Shown here: positions 10,847-22,974 of the stretch, piece by piece
Layout: each line of letters opens with the position of its first letter
Numbering within the stretch: position 1 is the first letter of the stretch
Assembly (NCBI GenBank): GCA_010094045.1
Contig: ML986753.1
Location: 64,318-104,847 of the forward strand
Length of the DNA: 40,530 nucleotides
Direction of reading: 5' to 3'
Source of the DNA: Lojkania enalia
Lineage: Eukaryota; Ascomycota; Dothideomycetes; Pleosporales
Position numbers and translations under genes: made by a program
Notes under the pieces: model-generated
What the model was told of the DNA's origin: nothing
Seen by the model: only the letters and a program-made list of their open reading frames with translations
The model's database searches: none

Positions 10847-13800
10847 TAAGATTTATAGTAGTTTTAGCTCTACAGCTTAAAGCTGTATAGGTTAAGTAGT
10901 ATCAGCATTAGCTATTACTGCTTAATAGATGGATTATAGACCCTAGCTTAAATACCTATATTACTAATAGTAAGTCTTATAGCTAGAGAATGATATAGTA
11001 GCCTAGACCAGACAACTACGTATATATAGGGAGACAGCTGCTACTAATTCGAGAATAGAAAGAAGTCTAGTTATAGGTATAGACGCCTACTAGAATTAAG
11101 ACTATCCTACTCTTATATATAGTATATATTCCAGAGATGTTCACGAGCGTAGTTAGTCTCTTATACTATAGTATAGTAGGGATCTATTTTAACTTAGGAC
11201 GAGACTATCTATATTAGATAGATCTATTAAATATTATATACTATCTTAGGCGTATATCTAGATATTAGCTAATAAATATAGAGGATAGTATACAACCATC
11301 TTTATTAGTATATATAGTATAATATAGACTAAAGCCTTCCTATATAGCTTATAAGTAGCTAGAACTTACACCTATATAAGCTTATAGGGTATTTAGCTAT
11401 ACTAGCTAGAAGGTAGTCGCTTATCTACCTACTTATATTAATAGGCTTAAGTTAATTAAGTAATAGTAGAGGGTGAAGTAGCAGTAGCAGCAGAGAAATT
11501 AAGCTCTAAAGTAGATAGAATATACTATCTATATCTAGTCTAAGCTCTATAAAATAGTAAGTAGGAGAGCTCTTTAGGAACTAGCCTAAAGACTATTTAA
11601 GAGACTAGGGATAGATTTAGTTTAGATACGCGATTGGTTAAAGTACTACTATAATAGAGACCTCTAGATATTCTATATAGTCTACTAGTATAGTAGATAG
11701 TATAAGGCCTGCTACCTGCTAAATAAGAATATAATAATACTATAATATATAGTATAGAAATTACTAGTTAAATTTAAAGTTTAGTTTAATATACAGGTTA
11801 AAACTATTAGGCTTAATAATAAGCGCGGATATTCTAAAATACTTAACATCTTTAAGAACCTAGGAATTTTAGTAGAACTATAAGCAGAGTATACTAAGGA
11901 GTAGAATAGTCTAATAGAAAGAGTAGGGCAGTTGCTAGTCGTATAGGGAAGAGCTATAAGGATAGACGCAGGGCTACTAATAGAGGTATTAAACAAGTAC
12001 CTACTCTTAGCAGTCTATCTCCTTAATTGTACACCGACCGAAGCTCTAGACTAGTATATCTTATATAAGGTAGTACGCGGAACTAGACTGTTAGTAGCTT
12101 ATCTTAATATACTAGAAGCTAAGGTATATATCCTAAATTATTACCTATATTAGAGAGAGAAGTTATAATCTTATATACTAATCAGACGCCTTATAAGATA
12201 TAATTTTACAAATATCTATTATATCTAGATGCTAGAGCTAGATAGAGTTATTAGGACTAGAGATATTATTCTACTACCTATAGAATCGCATGAAGATTTT
12301 ATCTTTCTAGATAAGTAGATACTATATTTAGCAGCTGTAGTACTTAATATTAAGGAGAGCTGTAAGCTGAATAATATAGAGTTTAAACAGATACTAGATT
12401 AATTAACAGCTCAATCGCGTAAGGAGACGCTAGATAATAAGTTTAAGTAGTAGCTTAAGCAGAAGCTAGGTTAGCAATAATTAAGTAAGCTAGCTAGAGT
12501 AGAGTATCTAATAGTTAGTAGTATTATAACGCTAGAAAATACCCTAGAACTGTATAGTTAAGACGATCGCGATAAACATCTAGAGGTAATAATTAGCCTT
12601 TTTAAGGGCTGGCATTAGATTAAGCTAGAAATAGAGGCTCTAGACCGACGATTAAATAATGCAAACAGACACGATAAAATTAGTAGTTAGCTTAATACTA
12701 GAAATATTATAGAGACTAGAACTTGTAGAATACCCCGTATATACTATACAGCGTTTATAGAAGTGTTATAGCAGAAGACGAGTAGTAATATACTAGTTAA
12801 TTAGCCTAGGATTAGTCTATATAGAGATTAGCTGCTACCTCTACTAAAGTAATAGAAGTAGTTTAAAAAGTATCTATTTAGAATTGAATTTAAGAAAGTA
12901 GTAGTAGTAGAGCTTTAGAGCTACTACAGTAAGGGCTGTCTAGTTTATATAATAGAGACTAGAGCTAGTATATAGCTAAAAATTAAACTTCTACTACTAA
13001 TATAGGTATTTATATATAAATTTAATAAGGATAGATATTTATATAAGTTTAAAACTAGGCTAGTTATTAGAAAAGATCTATAGTAGAACTAGGGAGATAT
13101 ATATATAGCTACTCTAGCAGTACAAGTATTCCGATTCTTAGTTACTCTAGTAGTAGCTTTTAGACTACGCGCCTATTAATATAATATTACTAACGCTTTC
13201 TTAAATATACTGCTAGATAGACTAATATATACTTATACGCTAGAAGAATTTATGTAGAAGCTAGGTGAGCTGGTAGAGATAAGAAAAGCTCTCTATAGCC
13301 TAAGAGATGCTCCTCTACTCTAGTATAAATACTTTAAGAGCTCGCTACTTAAGCTAAAACTATAGCTAATCTAGAAGGTTCTATATCTATTTAAAAGTAA
13401 GAGCCTAATAGTATTCTTCTATATTAATAATATAGTTATCCTAGTCTATTTAGACCACCTTACTATACATCAGCAATTTAAAGTAGGCTTAAAATCGTAG
13501 TACAAGCTACACTTACTTAGATAGCTTAGGTAGTTCCTAGAAATTAGAATAGTTTAAGACTAGAATATAGGTAGAATCTAGCTTAGTTAAGACTTATTTA
13601 TTAATAAAGTCGCAGCTAAGTATAAACTATAGAAGTAGGAGTAGAGAAGCTATCTTACAGTGCTTCTAGTTGATAACTATCTAGCATTAAGTATAGAGGA
13701 GTTAAACTATTAGAGAACTAGATATTATTAGTAGCTAGTTGGATCCCTAAAATATCTAGTAGTTTATACGCGCCTAGATATCTTAAGAGCTTATTTAGCT

Positions 13801-14478
13801 CTAGTAACCTATCTTAAGAATCTAAGATAGAGTTATATTTAAATAGTAGAGCACGTCTAGAGATATATAATTAGTATAAGAGAGCTAGGCTTATAAGTAT
13901 CTAGACTAGATTAGGAAAACGCAACCTACCTTAGTAATAAGTATAAGCTACTATTCTATAAAGTATTAGACGCAGCGTTTACGGATAATTAGAAGATATA
14001 TTACAGCTTATAAAGCTATCTATTTAAACTTTATAGCCTGCCTATTAACTAGAAAGTAATAATATAGTATTTAGTTACTAAGTCGACGACTAAGGCTAAG
14101 CTACTAGCTCTATCTATAGTAGGCAGCGAGCTGTAATAGTAGACTAGGGTCTTTAATTATATAGGGTTCAGTATAGAGATAGTTTCTATACTATTTTATA
14201 ACAATCAGCAGATAGTAGGTATTACTACTAAAGTAGTAGATAGACTATAGACTAGGTTATATTATATAGATACTTATCAGATATAGATTTAACAAGAAGT
14301 TAAAGTAGAAAAGTTATAGGTTAGCTAAAAGCCGACGAACTAGATACTAGTAGACAGTCTTATAAAGATACTACCTAAGTAGAAGTACCTTACCTTTTTA
14401 AAGTAGCTCAGTCTTATAAAGGTATTTAGACCAGTTAACTAGAAGGCAGCTTTACTATTTACTACAGCTAGGGGGGTA
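10847..14478 (+). pseudogene. Copia-A pol (3' part of polyprotein)
   Basis: Continues the Copia-A frame after Copia-B. Integrase is around 11550-12200 (KILNIFKNLGILVELQAEYT near 11835, with E in TKEQNS). Reverse transcriptase is around 13000-13500 with FRLRAYQYNITNAFLN and the catalytic box at 13420-13431, now YINN instead of YIDD. RNase H begins near 13970 (DAAFTDN) and includes TKSTTKAKLLALSIVGSE near 14080. The C-terminal LVDSLIKILP near 14350 is the decayed copia LADGLTK motif. A purine run (AGCTAGGGGGG) at 14466-14476 precedes the 3' LTR and should be the polypurine tract. Stops are TAA/TAG at Gln/Trp sites. Confidence 0.87.
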
Positions 14479-14603
14479 TATTATAGCTAAACTATTTATA
14501 GTTAGCTCTTTAATAGGTCTAGGGATATATATATAGTATATCTCGCATTTCTAGTTAATAGACGCAGTTTTCCAATCCTTATTAGAGCTAGCCAACTCTA
14601 ATA
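14479..14603 (+). repeat. Copia-A 3' LTR
   Basis: 125 bp, same length as the 5' LTR, followed by TATTA. Confidence 0.92.
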
Positions 14604-14608
14604 TATTA

Positions 14609-14873
14609 AGTAAGATTTTTATAGTAAGTATAATTAACCTATATATTAGCTAGTAACTACTATTATAATAGTTTATTAATATTGCAAATTTATCGCGTAT
14701 AGTAATAAGCGTTTACTAGCCTTAATATATTACTTAGTTATTATTAACTAAGCTTTCTTAACTAAATAATAATTTCTACTCTATATATATTATTATATAT
14801 CTCTAAAACCGTTAATTATTAAAGTATTATTAACGCCTTATAGAAAAAAAAATTAATTAATATACTACTCTAC
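14609..14873 (-). other. B1 3' UTR part 2
   Basis: Non-coding. Inverted match to about 28890-29145, which joins seamlessly across both the Copia-A and Gypsy-A insertion points. Its last five bases, TCTAC, are the Gypsy-A target duplication. An A-run at 14843-14849 is of no known meaning. Confidence 0.82.
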
Positions 14874-15412
14874 TGTTACTAACCTATATACTGCTAGTAT
14901 ATATAACAACCGCCGTTGCAGTCGTACGCGTGCCGGGGCCTTATTTATATTAGGTTGGTTAGAGGTAGTAGCTTTAGTAATAAGAGAGTATTAGGTTCGC
15001 CGGTTCTTCAAATGTAACAAGTATATTTAGAAGTCTAATAGAGTAATAAAATAAATCTACGAGAATAACTATAAAGGATTTAATCTTATAAGAAGATCTT
15101 CCTTCTTATATAGTTAAGTCTAAGACTACTAAGTCTAGCTTATCAGGTCTATCAGGTCTGTTAGGTCTATCCTACTATATCTAACACTTCTACTATAGTT
15201 ACGTATATAGGTTGTACTATACTTTATTATCTAATTAATTATCTCCCCAGTTCCCGCAGTCCTACTACTTACTGTCTAATAACTAGTCCCTAACATACTT
15301 CTACCTGTTATTACCTTATCAGTTCTTATCTAAGTCGACCTCTATAGTAGCTAATATTAGATTAAGCCCTAGCTATAGAGGCGGTGCTTCTTAGCGTTCT
15401 ATATTTATAATA
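14874..15412 (-). repeat. Gypsy-A 3' LTR
   Basis: 539 bp. It keeps the TG end on the plus strand, while its other end reads TATAATA where the partner LTR reads TATAACA (a CpA-to-TpA change). The adjoining minus strand is purine-rich (AGAGGGGGGAGCAGG, about 15413-15427), the polypurine tract. Confidence 0.94.
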
Positions 15413-16190
15413 CCTGCTCCCCCCTCTATAGGTTTATCCCGAAGCTCTTTAATCTATTACCTTACCTATTCTATCTAAGTATAGTATCCTACTATTATAG
15501 GCAGCTTATTCTAGCTTCTAATATATTTAATATAAGTATACTATAAGGTCGCGTCTATATTTTTCCGTTCCGGGGTTAGTACTTTATATATTCCGGTGGG
15601 TCCTGCTCGGCTCGTAAGTATAACTCTATTCTTCTTCTTTTTCTTCTACTATATTAAAGGTCCAGCGCGAAAATACTTCTACCCGTAACCGTTATATTAG
15701 TTACTTAATTCTTTCTTTAGGCGTTATAATAGATTCGTCCTACTATTATTTAAACTATTAGTCTGCGAACCGCAACTATTATAGTAATACTACCCTTTCT
15801 TCTGTATGTGGAGAATATCTTTCTTAGGGTCTGTCCTACGATCTTTCCCTAACCGAGGGTACCCTTCGCCGTTTCTTAGCAAACATATTAAAGGCTTGTA
15901 AGAAGTCTGCCTCTACCTATTAAGATTTTATAGCTGCTGAGAAAGAGGAGATTTATCATCTTAAGGAATCTGCGCGTCGCTGTTAGGCAGCTCTTTCTTA
16001 TCTAGAATATACTAAGAAACGCGTCCGTTCTCTAGAGGAGTATAGTTTAGATCTTAGGAAACAAGAGGTAAAGTTAATAGAAGAGTAAGAGAAGTTGGAG
16101 GAAGAGGAAAGGAGGTCCGCCGGGTCCGAAGCGCTCTCTACTATTACTCTAAGTTCTGTATAAGAGGCTCCTTCTATATTACCGCTGCTA
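15413..16190 (+). pseudogene. Antisense coiled-coil ORF in Gypsy-A
   Basis: On the strand opposite gag-pol, a frame from about 15648 to 16190 has only some six TAA/TAG in about 180 codons. It reads as a strongly charged, coiled-coil-like protein: TEGTLRRFLANILKACKKSA near 15855, AAEKEEIYHLKESARRC near 15940, then LRKQEVKLIEE and KLEEEERRS to about 16115. Upstream, 15614-15659 starts GTAAGT, is pyrimidine-rich and ends AG, and could be a 46-nt intron (speculative). The codons lie between the chromodomain and the 3' LTR. I do not recognise a family or function. Gypsy-C carries an analogous frame at the same place. Confidence 0.5.
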
Positions 16191-16249
16191 TTACTTTCTA
16201 ACTAGACTTTACTTAACGACCTATTATTCTAGCCCTCTAGTAAAACTCC

Positions 16250-19200
16250 TTTAGCTTTATAGTATAGTTGGTTAGGTTCTACACTAGTTTCCATAAACTT
16301 TCCTCTTATAGGTATCTTTCCCACTTTACTAGATACTTCTACTAACGTCCAAATCGCTTTTTTACTAGTATATATTCTACTTTATATTCCTATTCTAGTT
16401 CTATATTAATACTTTCTTATAGTAGTATATCGTCCGGCGCTAGTTCTAGTTTTAACTTATAAAATACCGGGTGTATTTTTATTTTATTTAGTAGCCTTAG
16501 TTTAAAATTTATAGGTCCGACCTATTCTTTAATTAGAAATAGTCTTATCCTCTTATAATCTAACTTTTTCGCGGGTCTCTTAGTCTTTAAGTTTTTTATT
16601 AATAGGAAAACTTTACCCCCCTCTTTAAAGGTTAGTCCTTTAACCCTTATCTTATTAGCCTATTCTACTATCTTAAAGTTTCTTAACTGGATTTTTTCTT
16701 TAAGTTAATTATAGATTTCCTCTATTTCTTTAGCTTTTCGGTCTACTATTAGAACTAGAAGTCTTTTCTTATTCTATTCTTAATACGTAATAGCTTTCCG
16801 TCTATAGTTAGCTTTGAAGGGTATAATCCCTATAGTACTCTAAGTTGTCCTATTATAGGTTATTTATATTATAGGTAATAATTCAACCTAATTATTTTAT
16901 TGTTTATTAATATATATCCTTAAATATATTTCTAGACTCTAGTTAACTCGTTCTATCTAACTATCTATCTGTAGGTAGAAGCTAGTAGATATTTATTATT
17001 AGATTCCTATCTTTTCTATCTATCCCTGCTAGTATTTAGATGTAAACAACTTATCTCTATCTAAAGTAATATACTTTAGGACTCCGTACTCCGTAAATAC
17101 TATATATAATAACTTGTATACTAGTTTAAGTACTATTATTATTTCTAATACTAGTCTAAAGTATATATATTTTGTTAACTAATCTACTATATTTATAATT
17201 ATATCGTATCTTCTTTTTAATCCTAGTTCTACTAACTCTAGTAACTTAGTTACGAAGTTAATTGTAATCCATTTCTATAGTCCTTTAAGTGCTTCTAGCA
17301 GCTGTAAGAATCTATAAGGCCTATATCTTATAGCCTTATTCTTTCCGCATTCCAAACACTTATTTAATATATCTTATACTTCCTTTCTTATATTAGTAAG
17401 GGTAAAGCTCTTCCTTAGCCTTTACTCTATTTCTACTACTTCTAGGTATTTCTATTCTAATAATTCGTGTAATTCTTTTATTATCTACTTTTATACGTAT
17501 AGGTATATATATAGTTATTTTTAAGTTGCGTTTTTAATTACTTTTACTTTATTATTACTTAATAGATATCGTTCTACTATCTATATATCTCTTAACTTCT
17601 ATTACTAGGTTTGCTCTAGTATAGTTAGTCTTATAACTTAGGCGACTCATAGGTAGTTATATACAAGAGATCTATCCGATTCTTATTTTAGGATCGCGTC
17701 TCTTTCGTGCTTTTCTTTAGTTATATAGTCGGCTCTACGACTTAGTGCGTCTGCAGCTATATTTTCTAACCCTTTCTAGTACGTTATTCTAAAGTTGTAG
17801 TCTACTAACCATTCTACCTATTATATTTATCTTTCTATAAGTTCCTTTATTATTGTAAAGTATATAAGGTTTTTATAGTCTATCTAGACTTTAAATAGGT
17901 ATTTAGTTCCTACTAGATATACTCGCTATTCTTTTAACGCTTTAACTATTACTAATAGTTCTTTATCGTGCACGTCGTAGTTAAGTTCTTCTAGTTTCAT
18001 TTTTCTTGAAAAGTAGGCTTATAGCCTCTACTTTCTATCTTCGTCTTACTAGCTTAAGCAAGCGCCTATTACTTTGTTTAAAGTATTAGTTTCTACTCGG
18101 AATTGCTTCTCTAGGTCTAGTATCCTTAGTATTAATGCTGAGGTAAAGTAAGCTTTTAGTTCTTCGAAGGCTTTTTACTGCGCTTCTTACTACTTAAACC
18201 CCTTCTCTTTCTTAGTAATCTCTATTAAAGGTGCTACTACTCTAGAATACCTGCTTATAAATTTCCTGTAGAAATTCGCGAAGCCTAGGAAAGATTAGAC
18301 TTATTTAACTAAAGTAGATACTAGCTATTCTAGTATTACTTTAACCTTTTTTTATTCCATTTTAATACCGTCTCTAGATATCTGGAATTCTAGGGACTCT
18401 ATTTCTATCTTATAAAACTCGTATTTCTCTAGGGCTATAAGTAATTTATACTCCTACAGTTTCGCTAGTACTTTTCTAATATATTCTTTATACTCTCTTA
18501 GCGATCCCTTTATATAGACTAGAATATTATCTAGGTATACTGTTACGAATATATCTAAGTATTTCTTTAATATATTATTTATAACTGCTTAGAAAGTTAC
18601 CGGTATATTTATAAGTTTAAATAGTATTACTAGGTATTTAAAAAGACCTTCTCTTATTTTAAATGCTGTTTTCTATTCGTAGCCCTCCTTTATCCAAATT
18701 TAGTAGTATTCTTCTCTTATATTAAACTTTATAAACTACTTAGCTCCTTATAATTAACTTATAAGTTCTATTATCTTAGGTAATAGGTATCTATTTTTCT
18801 TAGTTATATTATTTAACTGTCTATAGTCTATATACAACCTTAGTTTACTATTTTTCTTAGGTACGAATAGTATTAGTAATACTATCTTACTCTAGCTTAG
18901 TTATATATACTTTTTTGCTAAATTCTTTTAGATATACTTCCTAAGTTCTTCTCTTTATTTTCGGTTTAAGTTATATATTAGACTAGGTTTTAGCTTCTTT
19001 TTATCCTCGATAATAATTTTATAGTTATATTTCTTATACTTAAATAACCCTCTATTCTCTACTTCTTTATATAACTCTGTAAATTTGCTGTAATCCTCTT
19101 AGATTTCTTAGAGTATACTATTATCCTATAGTTCTTTATACACTTTTTAAACTACGACGATACCTAGCATCTATTTTATCTTCTTAAGATATCTTACTAT

Positions 19201-21780
19201 TATAGCTGCTGATACTCTCTATATTAACTATAGACCTAAAGAACGCCTTATCTTATACTATCCTACTACCCGTTCTATCTTAGATCAGCTCTATAGCCTA
19301 TAAACTATCTCTTACTACTAATCTACTCTAGAATTATATTTAGCTAGCTAGTTTATGCCTAGTAACATATTAAATTTTCCTAGGTTTATAATATTAATAC
19401 TCCTTATATTAGTATATCCTATAATATTAAGCGCTTACTTCTTAGTTTCTATTAGTATAACTCTTCCGCTATAGTCTATTAGCTTATTATCTACTAAGTA
19501 TATCGTATAAGGTACTATTTTTTCCCTCTATTCTATATTATTCTCGTGAACCTATTATACCGATATAAACGTGTCTGAAGCTCTACTATTAAGTAGTACT
19601 CTAAGCTTCCTCTTGTTAAACTCCGCTCGGAGTACTATATACGAAGATACTATACTAGTAACCCTTCTAACAGCTTTCTTACCTAGTTCCTTAGTATAGT
19701 TATTGCTTTAGGGGCTGCTTAGTTTTTTAACTAAGGTAGGAAGAACCCTACCTTCTCCTTTTCTCCTCTATATAGTAGATATCTATCTATACTATACCTT
19801 ATCTATAGTTCTTAGGCGTAAGCGGCTTTTACTTACTTACTATATATCTTATACTTCTATTCTAAGAAATACTATTACTATTTAATTAGTCGGTGGTTTT
19901 TATCTAATCCTTACTATCTAAATACCCTAAATATATCTTAGTAGTACTAGTATCTAACTATATATTATTTCCAGCTTAGTACTTTATATTCCTCTAAATG
20001 TATATTATCCTTAGGACGTTCCTCCTCCTTAGATATACTTACTCCTATTATCTTATAAGCCGTAATATTAAATCGTCCTCTAACATCCCCCTATATCTCT
20101 TTTACTTCTAAGACTACCTTCTTCAGCTCTTTAGCTTCTACGACGATTTCACTAAGCTGGTATAGATACTCTATTCTAAGGTAAATTAGACTTTTATAAA
20201 TCTAATAGTGCCCGTTTTCTACGTAATCTTCTATTTTATCTTAAGATAGTAAGATTCTTGGTAACAATTCTGTATCTATCTTCGGCTATACTCCTAGCTT
20301 TATCTTAATACCCTTATATATCTAGCAGTTGTTCTAATAACAGCTGGCCCAATCTTTTTTACAGCTGTTCTTATAGAGTAGTATATATTTCCCTTTCTTA
20401 CCTTTTACTAGTTCTATAGAGTAGCCTTAATATATCTCTTATATATACTCGAATATTTCTTCGTTCGTAACCTTTCCTGCTAACTTTACTACGGCTTCTA
20501 GTACGTTCTAGCTGTCTTAGAACGTTGCTTCTTTAAATAGGATATTCTAGTATTCTTAGGAGTATAATTTTACCTAGTATGTTTTATTGTAGATCTAGTA
20601 CTTCTTTTACTTTATTCTTTCTAGGATAGTTGTACTATTAAGTTCTAGTACTCCTGGTAGATACTCTATACGTTTAATAACTACCGCTACTCTTTTTAGC
20701 TGTAGCTAATAATTACTTCCTTTTTTTGCTAAATAGTACGTCCTGCATCTATTATTTGTATAATACGTCCAGTACTATATTAGTTAGTATTTATTAGTAG
20801 GTTATATAGTTATTATTTAGGCTTCCTTCTTCTTATTTAGATATTCTTTTATATAGTACCCTTTTTATTTATATAGAAGGCATACTCCCTCTTTAAATCT
20901 TTCTTTCTTAAGATTGCTCATCCTTGATTATTAGTAGTTCTTTCCCTTGTCCTTTTCAACTTTTCCAAGGACTATTAGATTACTATCCTATAGCGCCGTC
21001 TTACTTTCTTTTTTTACTGGCACGAATATCTGCGGCTAAGATCTTTTCTCTATCTTCCGCTCGTACTAACGGTTGTTAATCCTAACCGCCAATTCGATCA
21101 TTTCTAATAGTTCGGTTAGCCTTTCTTCTCTAGCTAGATTATCCTTAACCTTGTCCTTAAAACCTTTATAGAAGATTCCTGCTAATATACTATCGTCCCA
21201 TCCCAGTCTAGCGCTAAGTCTCTAGAATTCTATAGTATAATCTATTACCCTCTTAGTTTAGGTTAGCCTTAGTAGCTTCCTTTATACTTTCTATTCTGTG
21301 TCTACTTCTCCGAAGACGTTCCGGACCTTATTCTTAAATCCTTCCCAGCTCTTAAAGAGTTCGTCCGTAGATTCTCTAGTCTTCTTTATATTGCCTCTAT
21401 TCTCTAGCTAGTCTACTATAAATAGTTCGGCCTATACTAGTAGTATCTCTTCTATATTTATTATTGCAGCTAAGATCTTATCCTCGTCTAGGAAGAAGGT
21501 TGTACTGTTAAACCTAAAGTATAGCTCTATTAATATAAGAAAAGGGTTAATATATTCTTTTTTACTGTTAAACTTTCTTAGTAAAGCTATTTTAGCTTAT
21601 ACTTATTATTTAGCTTTAGCTAGGTCGGCTCTAGCTGCAACTAGCTCGTATTATATCTATATAATACGGGTTTCCTGTTCCTATACTTTCTATGCTATAG
21701 CTTCTTCTAGGGCTTATAGCCTTTAGGTTATTATAACTTAACTTTACGATGTAGTAGATATTTTTAGATAGTTCCTATTC
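16250..21780 (-). pseudogene. Gypsy-A Gag-Pol with chromodomain
   Basis: Read right to left. Gag (about 20930-21780) is the best-preserved coding stretch in the window, with blocks such as LFKSWEGFKNKVRNVFGEVD and LARLGW-like SARLGWDDSILAGIFYKGF still clear. The CCHC knuckle at 20841-20882 reads CLLYKxKGYYIKEY (one Cys kept). The protease site near 19562-19606 reads LLNSRAS for LLDSGAS. RT has YLDN at 18526-18537 in place of YLDD. RNase H lies about 17700-18200. Integrase (about 16800-17400) shows WITINFVTKL, YITLDRDKLFTSKYW and STSFYLQTDR-like blocks. The chromodomain at 16262-16350 (KYLVKWERYL, two Trp codons kept) would target heterochromatin. Stops and Asp/Gly losses all fit RIP. Confidence 0.9.
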
Positions 21781-21802
21781 TCTTAATATTAGGTAGTTAT
21801 TA

Positions 21803-22341
21803 TATTACTAACCTATATACTACTAGTATATATAATAACCGCTATTACAGTCGTACGCGCGCTAGGGCCTTATTTATATTAGATTAGTTAGAGGTGGTAG
21901 CTTTAGTAATAAGAGAGTATTAGGTTCGCTGGTTCTTCGAATTTAATAAGTATATTTAGAAGTCTAATAGAGTAACGAGATAAATCTACGAGAATAACTA
22001 TAAAGGACTTAATTTTATAAGAAGATTCTCCTTCTTATATAGTTAAGTCTAAGACCGCTAAGCCTAGCTTATTAGGTTTGTTAGGTCTGTTAGGTCTATC
22101 CTACTATACCTAATACTTCTACTATAGTTATGTATATAGGTTGTACTATACTTTATTATCTAACTAATTATCTCCCTAGTTTCCGCAGTCCCACTGCTTA
22201 CTGTCTAATAACTAGTCCCTAATATACTTCTACCTGTTATTACCTTATCGGTCCTTATCCGAGTCGACCTCTATAGTAGCTGATATTAGATCAAGCCCTA
22301 GCTATAAAAGCGGTGCTTTTTAGCGTTCTGTATTTATAACA
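21803..22341 (-). repeat. Gypsy-A 5' LTR
   Basis: 539 bp partner of 14874-15412. Its outer end keeps TAACA and is followed by TCTAC. Confidence 0.94.
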
Positions 22342-22346
22342 TCTAC

Positions 22347-22952
22347 CCGCCTTTTAAAGCTTCTTTAGAAGCCTTCTAAATTATCTACCTTTAAGCTATA
22401 TATATACTCGCTCGCGGGTAGCGTATAATATTTACCTTTTAATCTCTAAGATTAAAAAAATGTAAGTATTATACCTCGTAAAATAAAAAGTACAACCCTA
22501 TATAAATCGCATCTAATACTAGTAGAGTACTTACTACTAACGTACTTATAGATCCCCTTATACTATAAGGAGGAGTTTCTAGTCCTCTAGAGCTATCTTA
22601 AACTATAGGCAGCAGCCTAATATATAGAGAATAAGAAGAATAAAAAAGTAGCCTTTAAGGCTATTTCGGAATCTACTTATAGTTTAACGCTTATAGCCTA
22701 GGTTATAAGAAATTAGAAAGATAGTCTTCTTACAGCTAGTATCTAGGTAGCTTTATTCTACTAGGGTACTAAGTTATTCTATTAGGTTTCAGCTTTAGAG
22801 GCTCTAATATCTAACCTTTAAGCTAATATTACAACGCTTTTAGGCGGCTAAGAATAAGATAGAAGAGGTTTAAGGGGAGTTTAGAGGGAAGGAAGGGGAA
22901 GAAGAGTAGAAGAGAAGAGAACTAGAGAAGTATCTAACAGCCTGCTATTAGA
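22347..22952 (-). other. B1 3' UTR part 3
   Basis: Sequence between the B1 chromodomain and the Gypsy-A insertion. The first 35 bases match, inverted, 28855-28890 next to the B2 3' end, which fixes this as B1 sequence. No sense-strand gene is seen; most of it is covered by the antisense frame listed separately. Confidence 0.75.
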
Positions 22953-22974
22953 CCCTCCAGATTTTATAGAGGAG
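22471..22974 (+). pseudogene. Antisense ORF in gypsy-B (B1)
   Basis: On the strand opposite B1 gag-pol, about 168 codons read like a protein, interrupted only by TAA/TAG as expected for Gln/Trp. Readable parts: PRKIKSTTLYKSHLILVEYL (22474 on), IENKKNKKVAFKAISES near 22620, KDSLLTASI near 22720, VSALEALISNL near 22790, and a basic/acidic tail near 22870-22920 ending in LLLDPPDFIEE. The likely start is ATA at 22471 (RIP of ATG). It ends over the chromodomain coding region. No family recognised. The stop density is only somewhat below that of other frames, so this is a candidate, not a proven gene. Confidence 0.42.

Larger units (their letters stand above)
4213..14603 (+). mobile_element. Copia-A: Ty1/copia retrotransposon, interrupted
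   Basis: Bounded by 125-bp LTRs (4213-4337, 14479-14603) and the target duplication TATTA at 4208-4212 and 14604-14608. Without nested Copia-B the element is 5277 bp, the usual copia size. Gag and RT lie in the same frame once the nested 5114 bp are removed, consistent with a single Gag-Pol polyprotein. It is inserted in the B1 3' UTR. Confidence 0.93.
14874..22341 (-). mobile_element. Gypsy-A: Ty3/gypsy chromovirus, complete
   Basis: 7468 bp with 539-bp LTRs (14874-15412 and 21803-22341), outer ends TGTTA and TAACA, and target duplication TCTAC (14869-14873 and 22342-22346). A minus-strand polypurine tract sits beside the left LTR, so the element reads right to left. It is inserted in the B1 3' UTR. 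LTR differences are almost all transitions. No convincing primer-binding site could be read next to 21803. Confidence 0.95.

Noticed and set aside
11781..11996. 71-residue ATG frame on the minus strand
   Set aside because: It lies antisense within the Copia-A integrase region, has no recognisable domain and is a by-product of the real frame.
14604..14873. Apparent 260-bp dispersed repeat, possibly a MITE or solo LTR
   Set aside because: It joins on both sides to other B1 3' UTR pieces and has no termini of its own; its other copy at 28890-29145 is the same UTR.
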